Shown here: one piece after another, positions 55,219 through 64,000 of the stretch
Position numbering within the stretch: position 1 is the first letter of the stretch
Layout: the number at the start of each line of letters is the position of its first letter
Assembly (NCBI GenBank): GCA_014529385.2
Contig: CM043958.1
Coordinates: 118,105,018-118,169,017 of the forward strand
DNA from: Adiantum capillus-veneris
Lineage: Eukaryota; Streptophyta; Polypodiopsida; Polypodiales; Pteridaceae
Direction of reading: 5' to 3'
DNA: 64,000 bases
Position numbers and translations under genes: made by a program
The notes under the pieces: generated by a model
Told to the model about the DNA's origin: nothing
Seen by the model: only the letters and a program-made list of their open reading frames with translations
Database searches by the model: none

Positions 55219-55242
55219 AGACATCCTACGCGTAGGATGTCT
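55219..55242. repeat. Palindrome core 4
   Basis: Same arms, centre CGCG, so all 24 bases are perfectly self-complementary. Confidence 0.9.
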
Positions 55243-55390
55243 CTTGATGAAATTTTTATTGAGGGTGCTATTGGTGCCTATCCTTAGTCCCCCTGAGTCC
55301 CTTTTAAGCCTTATTTCAACAAAAAAGTCAAATAGATAGAAAGTAACTCCCTGTGTGGATTTCAGAGCCTCCGAGTCGTTTTTTGACTTT

Positions 55391-56940
55391 TGGAGTGCTG
55401 ATGAAATTTCTTGATGTTGGTCTCCATAGCTTCCCGATCCCTTGGGGATCCTTGCCGTATGGGTTTTGTCGACTTTGGCTTCACCGGAGCTCCATTTGGA
55501 AATTTGTGCTCTAGAAGCACCCGTGTTTGAGTTTACATGTCTTTGATGACTTGTGGTGGTCTACCACCATAGGACTTGGTTGTTGGTGGTCAAGGAAAGT
55601 CGCTGTGAAGTTTGGTGGCAAACGGACATGCAGTTTGACCGTGAGAGCTATTTGACGCTTTGTTTGTCTGATGCTGTTTTTGAAGTTTATTGCCGCTTCG
55701 GGTCACCTTTTTCACATGTGGGCTACATAGAATTGTCGAGCATGTCGAGATGCTCCTACCCATGAATTTTGGTAGCATTTGGGTGCCTCTCCGCCGATTT
55801 CCCATTTGGTGGCCTCTTGCGGGGCTTTAGGAATTAGGGTCTTTCCCGATGGTTTTCTACTGCCTTTGGGCATCCAAGACTAGCCTCCTATGCTAGGGTA
55901 AGCTGTCGATGAAGTCTCATTGCTTTTGGGTTAGCCGTTAGGTGGCCACTTCTACTTGTAGGTCTCTACTGCCCGCTTTATGTGTGAACCCTACGCTAGT
56001 TTTCGCGACAAAACGACAAACATGCGCGAAAAGCTCAAGGTGGTGAGCCTTCCTCTCATGTCTGGAGCCTGTCGGGTAGTCGTGCGCGTCGTAGAAGCTG
56101 CTGGAAGTTTCGTTCGCTCTAGGTGGCAGGAGCTCTCTCTCAAAGGTCAATAGTGGAAATGAGCTTAAAATGAAGTGAAAATTTCTTATAATGGGGGTCC
56201 CCGAACCACTTTTCATGAAATTTGACATGTGCTCCCAACTTCTTGTGAGATGCGGTTTATGCTCAAAAATTTCTTGATTTGGACTCCATTTGCCCAGTTT
56301 ACAAGAAATTTGACGTTTCGATCACAATCTGGCCCAAACACGCTTTCCACTCCAGTCTCATAATTGCACCCCCATTGTACCATAGGTTGTCCTATAGTCA
56401 TTCATCATCCCCATAATTTCTTTTTTTCATTACGACCGTTTTTCACCTGCCTTTTGTATTTTTGAAGTTTTTCTTCTGAAAATTAGCAAAATTAAAAGGA
56501 AACTAGCAAATTAAACCCAAAAAATTCCCAAAAATCATAATAAATAAAAACATCACCGCAAAACATTATATACACTCACATGCAATTTTTATGACCGGAT
56601 TTCTCTGTTTTACCAATATTTTGCCCGAAAAATGGCTACTTTTACTTATATACACACACCTAGGGGCTTGATTTGGCGTTTGGCCCCATATACCTGTAGA
56701 TTCATGCTGTATAAGGGCATATGTACTTGAGTTAGTCCAGAAAATTTTACAATCAAACAACAACCCTTAAAAATAGTCAAAAAACATGCCCTTTTTTGCT
56801 CTTTCTGCCATTGGGTCCGCATTTGAGAATGCCTTTCCCCCTCCTAGACGGAGTCCTCCCAGACGACAAGGTATCGCCTCGGTGTATGTGCCGTGCATGG
56901 GTTGAAAAAATTGTGCTAATGCTTGGCCGTGTAATGTGGC
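55391..56940. other. Spacer inside the large - strand element
   Basis: No domain or repeat that I can support. Minus-strand frames of 60-96 codons are short and unlike each other. It probably is 3' untranslated DNA of the pol unit, more G/C-rich at 55.4-56.1 kb than at 56.4-56.8 kb. Confidence 0.4.
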
Positions 56941-57013
56941 CCTATTTTATGCATACTCGATCAATGCATGGAAAAAATTAATGTTGTGTAAGAGAAGGGT
57001 ATAAGCAAGATGC

Positions 57014-57730
57014 TTATTGGCATTCGCCGTCAAGGTTTCTTGTTTGTTGTTGATTTGGTGGCGGAGTTTCTTTGCAAGTAAAAGTTGTAACTCTACTGCT
57101 CTTTGTTTGATTGTCTTTTTTGCAAAGGTCGTTTGCTTTGCCGCTACTGTTGATATGGCCATATTTGTCTCCTTGGAGAGAATTTTCATGGTCAAAATTG
57201 GCCGTAGACCTTGTCTCTTTTGCTTTCCATTTGTAGATTTTCCTTGCCAATTTTTGTAGGCTTATTGCTACTGCCTCGGTTGCCATTGTTTTGTTGTTGA
57301 TTGGCACCCACATAAATCGGTTTTCCGGTTGCATATGCAGTTGTCTGCCTTCCGATGTTGCTTGTACTCAAGGGAGTTCCTGTTGCTTCAATTTCGGGAT
57401 CTAGATGGGAGTCGTATTTGAGTTGTTGCTGAGCATTTTCTTTGGGATCCATATCTATTTTATTCCCTTGGTTGTTGGTTGACCTATCTGCTTTTGTTGA
57501 ATTCTTCTGCTGTATTGTGGTTTGTCTGCCATGTCATTTCTATCCTTCCGCACCCATACTTGTTTTTCTTATGTTGGTAACCTTGATCTTTTCACTGCGA
57601 TCGGTGACTTTTTATAGTTGTAGTGAACAATGTTGGCAGGTACTTGTTTGTTTACCATGGGTATCGTGTTGTTCTTTAGTGGCACCCTTCCTTGTGGCTC
57701 TTTATCGAGTGATTGCATTGCTGGCAGTTG
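57014..57730 (-). pseudogene. Gln/Asn-rich tail after the second protease
   Basis: After the protease frame stops at 57737, open pieces continue on the minus strand: AMQSLDKEPQGRVPLKNNTI, a TAA, EKQVWVRKDRNDMADKPQYS, then from 57452 DPKENAQQQLKYDSHLDPEI and YVGANQQQNNGNRGSSNKPT. The frame at 57334-57014 overlaps and is probably a shadow or a frameshifted end. It is low-complexity and likely disordered or RNA-binding. The function is unknown. Confidence 0.35.
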
Positions 57731-57736
57731 ATTCTT

Positions 57737-58090
57737 CTAGGGTTGCTGATCAAAGGCTACCACCTGTTGTTCTTGTGCATGCTGAATTTTAACTGCATTC
57801 GCATTCCAATATATTTGCACATTATACTCTTTTTGCCAAGGTTGTCCCAACAACATGGGGTGTTGTGTGCTTTCATCCTCGACCACATAAAATTTGTGTG
57901 CGTAAATATATTGATGTACTTGTACATGAAATATAGTCCAGCCCAATGTTTTTAGTGAATGTGACGTAATACTTTCTAGCACTTGTGGAGTAGGATGAAG
58001 TTGACTTGTGGGCTTGAGCTGTTTGTATAATCTGTAAGAGATCAAATTTGCTTGAGCTCCAGAATCAAGCAATGCCATTGTGTCCATCAA
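57737..58090 (-). pseudogene. Second retropepsin-like domain, downstream of integrase
   Basis: TMALLDSGAQANLISYRLYK (from about residue 4) is a complete aspartic-protease active-site motif with an intact Asp-Ser-Gly, followed at the right distance by QHPMLLGQPWQKEYNVQIYW, the conserved second hydrophobic-Gly part of retropepsins. It follows the integrase C-terminal domain with one frameshift at 58065-58090 (the upstream frame ends INAIRLTNF; this one picks up at LMDTMALLDSG). It is distinct from the usual protease at 62.5-63.1 kb. Ordinary gypsy elements carry their single protease before RT, so this is either a rare extra domain or a second element joined here. Confidence 0.7.
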
Positions 58091-58640
58091 AATTTGTTAG
58101 TCGAATGGCATTGATTCGCAACGGTGTTCCAGATTGTTGTTGTTGTCTTAGAAGCCTTCTTTTTGCAATGCGTTCGTTTGCTTCTTCTTGAGCTTCCTCC
58201 CATACCCTCTGTTTCTCCTTCATCCGTTTTTTTTCTTGATGGATTTGTTGAAGCATGTCCTGTGTTAGTGGTAAATGATATTTCTTCAATCGACACCCAC
58301 TAATTCAATTTGGCATTTCTTCACCTGCTAATGTAGCAAGCTTGACAGCTCCACTTTGTGTTCGGTCACTAATCACAAAGGGTCCCATCCCACGCTTTTT
58401 AAGTTTCTTGGCATGTTGTTTCAAGATATAAACAAGTACATAATCACCTGTTTTGAACTCTTTCGTGCGCACATGCTTGTCAAAAAACTCCTTTTGTCTT
58501 CTCTTTTTAGCATAGATCGAAGCTATGGCTCGTAAGTGAAGTTCATCTAGCTTTCTAAGATCATCTATTCTTGAAGAGAGCTCATGCCCTGTCCATTCTA
58601 AATTGGAATTAAAAACTCTATGGGTAATATAGCATTTAGG
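58065..58640 (-). pseudogene. Integrase C-terminal domain and basic linker
   Basis: Open from about 58640 but with no Met. GHELSSRIDDLRKLDELHL, then EFFDKHVRTKEFKTGDYVLV, KKRGMGPFVISDRTQSGAVK and GCRLKKYHLPLTQDMLQQIH match the plant gypsy integrase C-terminal domain. A TGA at 58305-58307 stands where Trp (TGG) is expected. Beyond, a helical Lys/Glu/Arg/Gln-rich linker (KRMKEKQRVWEEAQEEANER) leads into the second protease. Confidence 0.75.
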
Positions 58641-59593
58641 CCAAACACCATGTTGTACGGTGTCGTTCCTATCGATGTTTTGTAAGCTACCCTATATGCC
58701 CATAGTGTGGAGTGTAGCTGCTGGTCCCAGTCTGTTCTTGACTCTGATACAATTTTAGTGAGAACCGTGCATAGTGTTTTATTTGTGGCCTCATCTTGTC
58801 CATTTGCCTGTGGATGATATGGAGCAGATTTTCTATGTATGACCATGAATTTCTCTAGCAGATATTCAATGACTTCATTAAGAAAATGTGTTCCTCAATC
58901 ACTGACAATTTCTATTGGTAAACCGTATCGTACAAAAACATTCTCATCCAAAAATTGTGCAGTGGTTCTTGCATCTTCTTTTTGTATTGCCTTGGCTTCC
59001 GCCCATTTCGTGAGATAGTCCATAGCCACTATGATATATTGGGTATGGGTGCGATATGCAGGGGGTGAAATAGGTCCCACAAAATCAATGCCCCATTTTA
59101 CAAATGCCCTTGCTCCCATCATTGGTCGTAGTAGCATATCATCTCTCTTTATTGGCACCTTGGTGCATTGACAAGCATCACAACGCTTTACAAACTCGTC
59201 AGCATCCATATGTAATGTAGGCCACCATATTCCTGCGGTTAAGACAATCTTTGTCGTCTTATCGCCTGAAAAATGGCCTCCACTTATGCCTCCATGTACG
59301 TGTTCTAGAATCAGCAGGTATTTACTTTCACTTGCAAAAATTCTAAGTTGATTGTCCTTTCCTCGCTTATAGAGTTGGTTCCCAATTAAGCTAAAGTAAC
59401 CAGCCTCCATCTCTATAGCCCTTTTCCGTGCTCTTGTTATGTTTTCAGGAAACGTCCTTGTGGTTAAGAAATCAATGATATATTGACTCCATGCAATTGC
59501 AATGTTTACCTGAAACAATGTCACGTGATCCCCTGGTCGTTTGGCACTACATATAGTATAATTGTTAACATAAGCATGTGTGTCCGCGTACAT
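58598..59593 (-). pseudogene. Integrase zinc finger and catalytic core
   Basis: N-terminal zinc residues in EHVHGGISGGHFSGDKT and KRCDACQ. Core triad: Asp in VKWGIDFVGPI, Asp in EIVSD, then a TGA at 58895-58897 in place of the usual Arg codon (CGA), GTHFLNEVIEYLLEKF continuing in frame, and Glu in PYHPQANGQDEATNK. HSTLWAYRVAYKTSIGTTPY follows. A stop at 58598 separates it from the C-terminal domain. Integrase inserts the cDNA; this copy is dead. Confidence 0.88.
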
Positions 59594-59665
59594 AGTTGTC
59601 CAATAAACCCCTAACTGTTTCAGTCTCTGGTGTGTTTTTATTGTTGAACAATGAAATGCACAATC

Positions 59666-60211
59666 CTAGACACGTGCTTCTTCAAGATAACACTCGAATT
59701 CCTCCGGATTTATACATAGTTGTAGAATTTGGTCCGAACCTAGATGATACAGCCGTTCTGCAATCAACTGGAAGTTTTTCGTTTGTCGAATTGTTTTTTG
59801 TTTGGATCTGTCTTCCGCGTGATCAAACCTACCTCCAATGGAAAGAATGCTAACAATTTCCTGAGACCATTTGGGGATCATTTCAATATTGAAAAGATAA
59901 GCATCTGGTATGTCATCATCTACTCCTTCAGGAGCTTCCCCGTTGTGTAGCCTTGAAAGATGATCCGCCTGTAGATGAGTTTTATCCTTTTTGACTACCA
60001 CTGTGAAATCAAACTCTAGCAATATAATAAACCAGCGTACAATTCTCCTGGTATTGCATGGTTTATTTACCAGATACAAAAGAGCTTGATGATCTGTGAA
60101 GAACACAAATTTGTTTGCGAGCAAATAATGTTGAAATTTCTTTACAGCATAAATCATTCCTAACCCCTCTCTTTCAGGGGTTGTGTAGTTCTTTTCTGCA
60201 CTATTTAACTG
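59666..60211 (-). pseudogene. RNase H of the large - strand gypsy element
   Basis: Continues the RT frame after a TGA at 60212-60214 (expected CGA Arg in YAS-R-QLNSAEKNYTTPE). The piece QLNSAEKNYTTPEREGLGMI holds the catalytic Glu, FVFFTDHQALLYLVNKP a catalytic Asp, HLQADHLSRLHNGEAPE the last Asp. The first Asp is in the RT frame (HVHIDASAYAIGSILAQ). A TAG at 59666-59668 ends this segment before the integrase frame. Confidence 0.85.
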
Positions 60212-61120
60212 TCAGCTTGCATAACAAAGTGGAAAATCTATTGTTCCGTCTCCAGGTTGAGCCAGAATACTCCCGATTGCATATGCAGATGCATCAATGT
60301 GAACATGGAATATCTTTTTCCAATCCGGTGCTTTAAGTATAGGTGCTAATACAAGGCTTTCCTTCAGCTTTTGGAATGAAGTTTCACACTCCTCAGTCCA
60401 GTCAAAATTGACTAACAAATGATACAGAGGTTGTGCGATGACTGCATACATATATATGAGTCTTCGATAATATCCGCAGTGTCCCATAAAAGATTGAACG
60501 TGTTTTGCATTAGTAGGCCTGGGCAGGTCTACTATGACTTTAATTTTGTCTAGGTCAGTGGTTATGCCATTTCTTGAGACAATGTGTCCTAAGATGCAGC
60601 CTTGCCTAACCATAAAAATGCACTTTTCCGGGTTAAGAGAGATTCGATATGTTCTGCATTTTTCAAATACCTTTTGCAAATGGTCAATATGTTCCTCTCG
60701 TAGAAGAGAGTGTACACAAAGATCATCCATGTATATTTCTAAGAATATTCTCAGGCATTCTTTGAACGCATGCGTCATTAACCTTTGAAAGGTAGCTGGG
60801 GTATTAGTTAAGCCAAAAGGAATAACCCGATATGCACATATTCCCCATTCTGTGGCAAACACTGTTTTGTGTTGATCCTCTATTGCAATTGCCAGTTTGT
60901 TGTATCTTGAAAACCCATCTAGAAAGGAATAAGCCCGTTTCCCGACCACCCTCTCAAGTCCATGTTCTGTGATTGGCAAGGGATAATTATCCCTTATGGT
61001 GGATGCATTTACCTTTTTGAGGTTTACACACACTCGCAGGTTTCCATTCTTTTTGGGGAAAACCACAATGGGTGACACCCAATATGTATGTTTGATTTCA
61101 TAGATGAATTCAACATCCAT
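60212..61120 (-). CDS. Reverse transcriptase of the large - strand gypsy element
   Basis: A 302-residue open segment with all RT motifs: SPIVVFPKKNGNLRVCVNLK (16-35), FLDGFSRYNKLAIAIEDQHK (66-85), FATEWGICAYRVIPFGLTNT (88-107), catalytic YMDD at 130-133, RISLNPEKCIFMVRQGCILG. The RNase H start (HVHIDASAYAIG) is at its end. The N-terminal start is not real: the frame is linked to the preceding piece by a frameshift near 61120-61170 (SKQIKEEIDKLMDVEF). The family is plant Ty3/gypsy, best fit Tat/Ogre-type by overall order and size. Confidence 0.92.
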   Translation of the reverse strand: MDVEFIYEIKHTYWVSPIVVFPKKNGNLRVCVNLKKVNASTIRDNYPLPITEHGLERVVGKRAYSFLDGFSRYNKLAIAIEDQHKTVFATEWGICAYRVIPFGLTNTPATFQRLMTHAFKECLRIFLEIYMDDLCVHSLLREEHIDHLQKVFEKCRTYRISLNPEKCIFMVRQGCILGHIVSRNGITTDLDKIKVIVDLPRPTNAKHVQSFMGHCGYYRRLIYMYAVIAQPLYHLLVNFDWTEECETSFQKLKESLVLAPILKAPDWKKIFHVHIDASAYAIGSILAQPGDGTIDFPLCYAS

Positions 61121-61503
61121 CAGCTTGTCAATCTCCTCTTTAATTTGTTTAGAAAATGTGTCATTATATGTATAAGGACGCTGTTTCTAGGTTTGGCATC
61201 TGATTTCAAAGGAATTGTATGTTGGCATATCGATGGATCAACTCCTTTGAGGTCTTTGTAGAACCATGCAAACACATATTTATACTTCTTGAGAAGTTGT
61301 GCTAGCAGTTCTTTTTCTTTAGGCTTTAAATCGGTTGCGATATAGACCGGTTGAGGCTTCTCACCTGGTTCAGCGAGGTCTATCCGTTTTGCATTTTCCG
61401 GCCCATCGTAAGATTCCTGGTTTGTTCTTTCCCTGACTGGTGGTGTCATTATGATTTTTCTGTCCTGGATGGTGAATTTTCGATAGTGTGATGGTACATT
61501 CAT
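61120..61503 (-). pseudogene. Pre-RT segment of pol
   Basis: KPQPVYIATDLKPKEKELLA and LKKYKYVFAWFYKDLKGVDP are the conserved N-terminal RT lead-in of plant gypsy pol (the AWxY-D-G-DP motif). Then SICQHTIPLKSDAKPR leads to the first RT strands. A frameshift at the end joins it to the RT frame. Confidence 0.8.
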
Positions 61504-61862
61504 GTTTCCTTCTCCTGACTCCCCCTTACCATCACTATCTCCCTCAGTAGTCCATACCTCTCATAAAGACCGTTTTAGTTCTTGGTATTTCTGTTTACAC
61601 TCCAATTTGGTCCACTCTGGGTCTTTTGTTGTTTCTCTTTTTGATTTTGAGATTATTGTGATTTTGGTTTTGTTTTCGCTTTCCGCACTTGTCTTATTTC
61701 CTCTCGCGTTCCTTCCCTTCAAACTTTTGAGAATCTTCCAAATATTTGATCTTTTACACAATCCTCTGCTTTGACAAGCATTAGATAGTGAGTTTTATCT
61801 TTTATCCTAGGCATCAGGTTCTCTCTCGCTTTGTTTTCTGCTTGTTTTCTCCTATAGCGTTC

Positions 61863-62274
61863 CTAGTGTCTAGGGTGCTGATTGGCAAAATCATAAAACT
61901 TGATATTCTCTGTTTTCTCCCCACGCTCACTTGAGTTGTCTGAACACTCATTATCTGCATCGTTATTTACCTCCAGATGCTCAGAGGAGTTATAAAACTC
62001 TTCTTGTTCTGGTGGTTCTACCATCTCATCTCCTCCTGGTATAAGGCTTACCATGTAATAGGGTAGCACATCATAGCCATCCTTATCAAAAAAAAATTGT
62101 TGTTGGACTATCTGTAATGGTACAGACATCCAATGTTGCTAGTATGTGTTCCCATTCCAGAAGTTCCAAGGCATCTTCAAGAAAAGATTCCGAAATATAA
62201 TCCTTGTCCTCAATCGCTCTTTCTAAGACGCATTCCTCTCTTTTTAAGCTCCCACAATTTGAAGCTCCGCACAT
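61863..62274 (-). pseudogene. Protease-RT linker of pol
   Basis: 62274-62086 (SLKREECVLERAIEDKDYIS, EDALELLEWEHILATLDVCT) and 62129-61863 (QQFFFDKDGYDVLPYYMVSL, then Asp/Glu-rich) overlap in different frames. They are acidic linkers of the type found between protease and RT in Tat-like elements. No catalytic motif. Confidence 0.5.
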
Positions 62275-62457
62275 CCATAGCTCTTTTTTGCCCTAACCAT
62301 GCTGGGAGCTCAGACCCTGCCAATGTAGCTGAACCAAACTCTTCTACTGGTATCTGGTTCACATCTTTGTAAGTATGGTCTTTCAGGTGTATTTTGGTTG
62401 TTGTATCGCCATGTCTGAGGTATATGTGATCGTAACCCCAATCTGGACCATCTTTAA

Positions 62458-63156
62458 TTATCTCATAAATGGTCTTTCCAAGATGATCTCGTAATTGTTC
62501 TTTTTGTCGAAATCGACTATTGCAAATGTATGCTCATACTCGATTCCGCACGAAGTGACAATCACCTTTTCTAAGAGTCCTAGAGGCTTTTCCATGAACC
62601 CATCTGCCAATTGCAATTTCATTCTGGTAGCTCTCAAAGCTGGTTTTCCCCATTTTTTCCAGATTTCCTTGGTGGCGATAGCAACTCCTGCTCCACTGTC
62701 AAGAATAGCTTTGGAAACTACTCCTTGGAATTCTACTGGTAGCGTGGTGTTTCCATCTTCTCCCTCACAATACTCTCCAACCTTGTTTAAAGGTATTGGC
62801 CTAGTGTTTAGTTGAGGCATGTCCAATTCTCTGATCCCTTCTTGAAGCTTTGAGGTGGGGTATTTTACTCCAAATTTTTCTAGGCATTTGCCTACTGTGG
62901 TCCTCATGTTTGGTCGTAACCTTAGGAGTTTGGCTAATGTGATTGTGCATGCCACCGGGGGGGACAATAACTCAATCAGCCCTTGTGAATCCATCACTTT
63001 GTTAGAAGAAAGTCTTTGAGATGGAATTGCTCTGACCTTAGACTTGACTTCATACTCTCCTAGGTAAGAGGGTAGAGTTTTCAGCGAGTCTGGTTTGCTA
63101 TGCCCAGAACTAATTGATCCCTGGTCTCCCCCTTGTGAATGCATATCAAAGTTCAA
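62458..63156 (-). CDS. Canonical retropepsin of the large - strand gypsy element
   Basis: Residues about 140-170 hold VVSKAILDSGAGVAIATKEI, an intact Asp-Ser-Gly active site, followed by KLQLADGFMEKPLGLLEKVI and, at the end, FDKKNNYEIILERPFM, the conserved ILGRPF-type motif. It would cleave the gag-pol polyprotein. Beyond the stop at 62458 the frame recovers with DGPDWGYDHIYLRHGDTTT, so a short insertion or stop breaks it. It lies in the normal position before RT. Confidence 0.82.
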   Translation of the reverse strand: MNFDMHSQGGDQGSISSGHSKPDSLKTLPSYLGEYEVKSKVRAIPSQRLSSNKVMDSQGLIELLSPPVACTITLAKLLRLRPNMRTTVGKCLEKFGVKYPTSKLQEGIRELDMPQLNTRPIPLNKVGEYCEGEDGNTTLPVEFQGVVSKAILDSGAGVAIATKEIWKKWGKPALRATRMKLQLADGFMEKPLGLLEKVIVTSCGIEYEHTFAIVDFDKKNNYEIILERPFMR

Positions 63157-63323
63157 TTCTGATCTTGCCTCAAATTCTTCAATAGGATGTAAGATCTCAT
63201 TTTTTCTTTTCTCGTGCTGTTCATGTGGTAACTCACCCTATTAGCTTTGTTGGCCTCACGGATTTGTTTCCACAGATCATCTAGACCGTTACAATTCTTA
63301 CCCATTTCTACCAATGTTTTAGG

Positions 63324-64000
63324 CTAGAACTCGTCACTTGTCTCATCTGTTGTATTTGGCACTATGATAGGCTCTCCCCTAGACTCATAAGCATTCTTGA
63401 GTCTTTCTTTCGTTTCTACTTGTTCCTCTAAGGCTGATTTGATAGGGGTTGGAGCTGGTACTTCATGCCAATTTGCAGGTTTACCAAGCGGGTTTTCTAT
63501 AAAAGATTGAGCCGTTTCAATCATCTTTCTACACATTTCCAACCTCTGTTTTTCTATTTCAGCATATGGATAAGTCATCCATCTTTGCTCTTGGGTTTGG
63601 TTCTTCTTGAGTCTGGCTTCGTAAGCTTTTAAAATTGCATCTAACTGCTCATTTACCTTGTCTGCCAGTACTGATCCTCCTGATCCTGCACTTTTGGGTT
63701 TTGCTATTTCCTTGGGTGCTATGGTTGCCATAGTGTGTGAGCTTAGGCTAGCTAGATCCTCTAACCGCTCTAATCTATCCTTTGTGTGTTTTAACTCCTC
63801 AGATAGAGCCGTTTGCTCTCGTTCTCTCCTGGCTTTCATACGTGCCCTTCTAGCTTTCCAAGTGCTTCTCGGATTTTTCATTTTTGAACTTGGGGCATCG
63901 GTTTTTGGCTCTTCAATTATGGGTTCATTTGTCATTCTTTGAGCTTGGGCTCGTGTCACTGCCTGAATATGTATGATTGTCTCGTTTTCTGACCCTCCAC
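63324..64000 (-). CDS. Gag-pol linker, partial at right edge
   Basis: The frame stays open to the window end; the start at 63959 would be GTG, so it is not the true start. A basic coiled-coil-like N-terminal part (TWKARRARMKARREREQTAL, EELKHTKDRLERLEDLASL) is followed by EQRWMTYPYAEIEKQRLEMC and ENPLGKPANWHEVPAPTPIK. TRAQAQRM-type text is common at the start of Tat-like pol. The gag core must lie to the right of the window. A stop and frameshift at 63.16-63.32 kb part it from the protease. Confidence 0.6.
   Translation of the reverse strand, partial: GGSENETIIHIQAVTRAQAQRMTNEPIIEEPKTDAPSSKMKNPRSTWKARRARMKARREREQTALSEELKHTKDRLERLEDLASLSSHTMATIAPKEIAKPKSAGSGGSVLADKVNEQLDAILKAYEARLKKNQTQEQRWMTYPYAEIEKQRLEMCRKMIETAQSFIENPLGKPANWHEVPAPTPIKSALEEQVETKERLKNAYESRGEPIIVPNTTDETSDEF

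Larger units (their letters stand above)
54250..55390 (-). repeat. Four-copy 285-bp tandem repeat with palindrome cores
   Basis: Palindromes at 54364, 54649, 54934 and 55219 are exactly 285 bases apart each time. Between them the DNA is related but strongly diverged (shared GGTGAAACTTGGCATG-type and GGCTTGAAACTTGATATATG phrases). On the minus strand each unit can be read as a 95-codon repeat with EEIDILCVGCL or EVDILHVGCL at its core, but stops in other units argue against a live protein. It lies between the pol tail and the 3' ORF of the large element. Confidence 0.85.

Noticed and set aside
54364-55242. CRISPR-like array of palindromic repeats
   Set aside because: Four repeats with 261-base spacers that are themselves related to each other, within a plant retroelement, with no cas genes. 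It is a tandem repeat, not CRISPR.

Overview
The window looks like intergenic, repeat-dominated DNA from a land plant with a large genome. It holds Ty3/gypsy LTR retrotransposons, a CACTA (En/Spm-type) transposase with plant-like GT-AG introns, solo-LTR and SINE-like debris, long (TC)n/(GT)n/(GA)n microsatellites, and almost no intact long gene. I cannot fix the species. A fern or another large-genome non-model plant would fit the composition, but that is only an impression. No rRNA, convincing tRNA gene, CRISPR array or bacterial operon is visible.

Layout. 0-6 kb: the 3' part of a decayed Ty3/gypsy element on the + strand (protease, RT-RNase H, integrase, polypurine tract, LTR with a TATA box), of a lineage whose motifs I associate with fungal elements. 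6.0-6.45 kb: two short, overlapping, mutually similar reading frames. 6.6-8.1 kb: a gag-protease fragment of another gypsy element on the - strand. 8.4-13 kb: mostly anonymous DNA with a SINE-like unit and a degenerate telomere-like AAATCTAA tract. 13.0-14.3 kb: compound microsatellites and the right terminus of a CACTA element (ends at 13747). 15.4-16.1 kb: unidentified - strand coding remnants. 16.5-21.35 kb: a CACTA transposase pseudogene, split by a 1602-bp solo LTR with a 5-bp target duplication. 21.4-33 kb: anonymous DNA, SINE-like units, diverged long modules and microsatellites. 33-34.3 kb and 40.2-41.6 kb: unidentified gene-like - strand remnants. 38.4-40.2 kb: several local tandem duplications. 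41.6-44.4 kb: probable 5' end of another retroelement, whose leader holds a tandem array of about 152-bp units, followed by a gag-like start. 45.5-45.9 kb: repeated hairpin modules. 46.0-47.1 and 47.8-49.3 kb: broken coding remnants of families I do not recognise.

49.77 to beyond 64 kb (- strand): one very large Tat/Ogre-like gypsy element, or two nested relatives. Reading 5' to 3' on the minus strand it has a gag/linker, protease, RT, RNase H, integrase with its C-terminal domain, a SECOND retropepsin-like domain, a Gln/Asn-rich tail, a spacer, four 285-bp tandem repeats each centred on a near-perfect 24-bp palindrome, a long coiled-coil 3' ORF, a polypurine tract and a 3' LTR. The pol genes carry several nonsense codons of C-to-T type and frameshifts, so the copy is dead.

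The most unusual signals are the palindrome array with exact 285-bp spacing, the integrase-distal second protease, the 152-bp array in a retroelement leader, the precise solo-LTR insertion in the CACTA transposase, and the pair of duplicated small reading frames at 6.0-6.45 kb.
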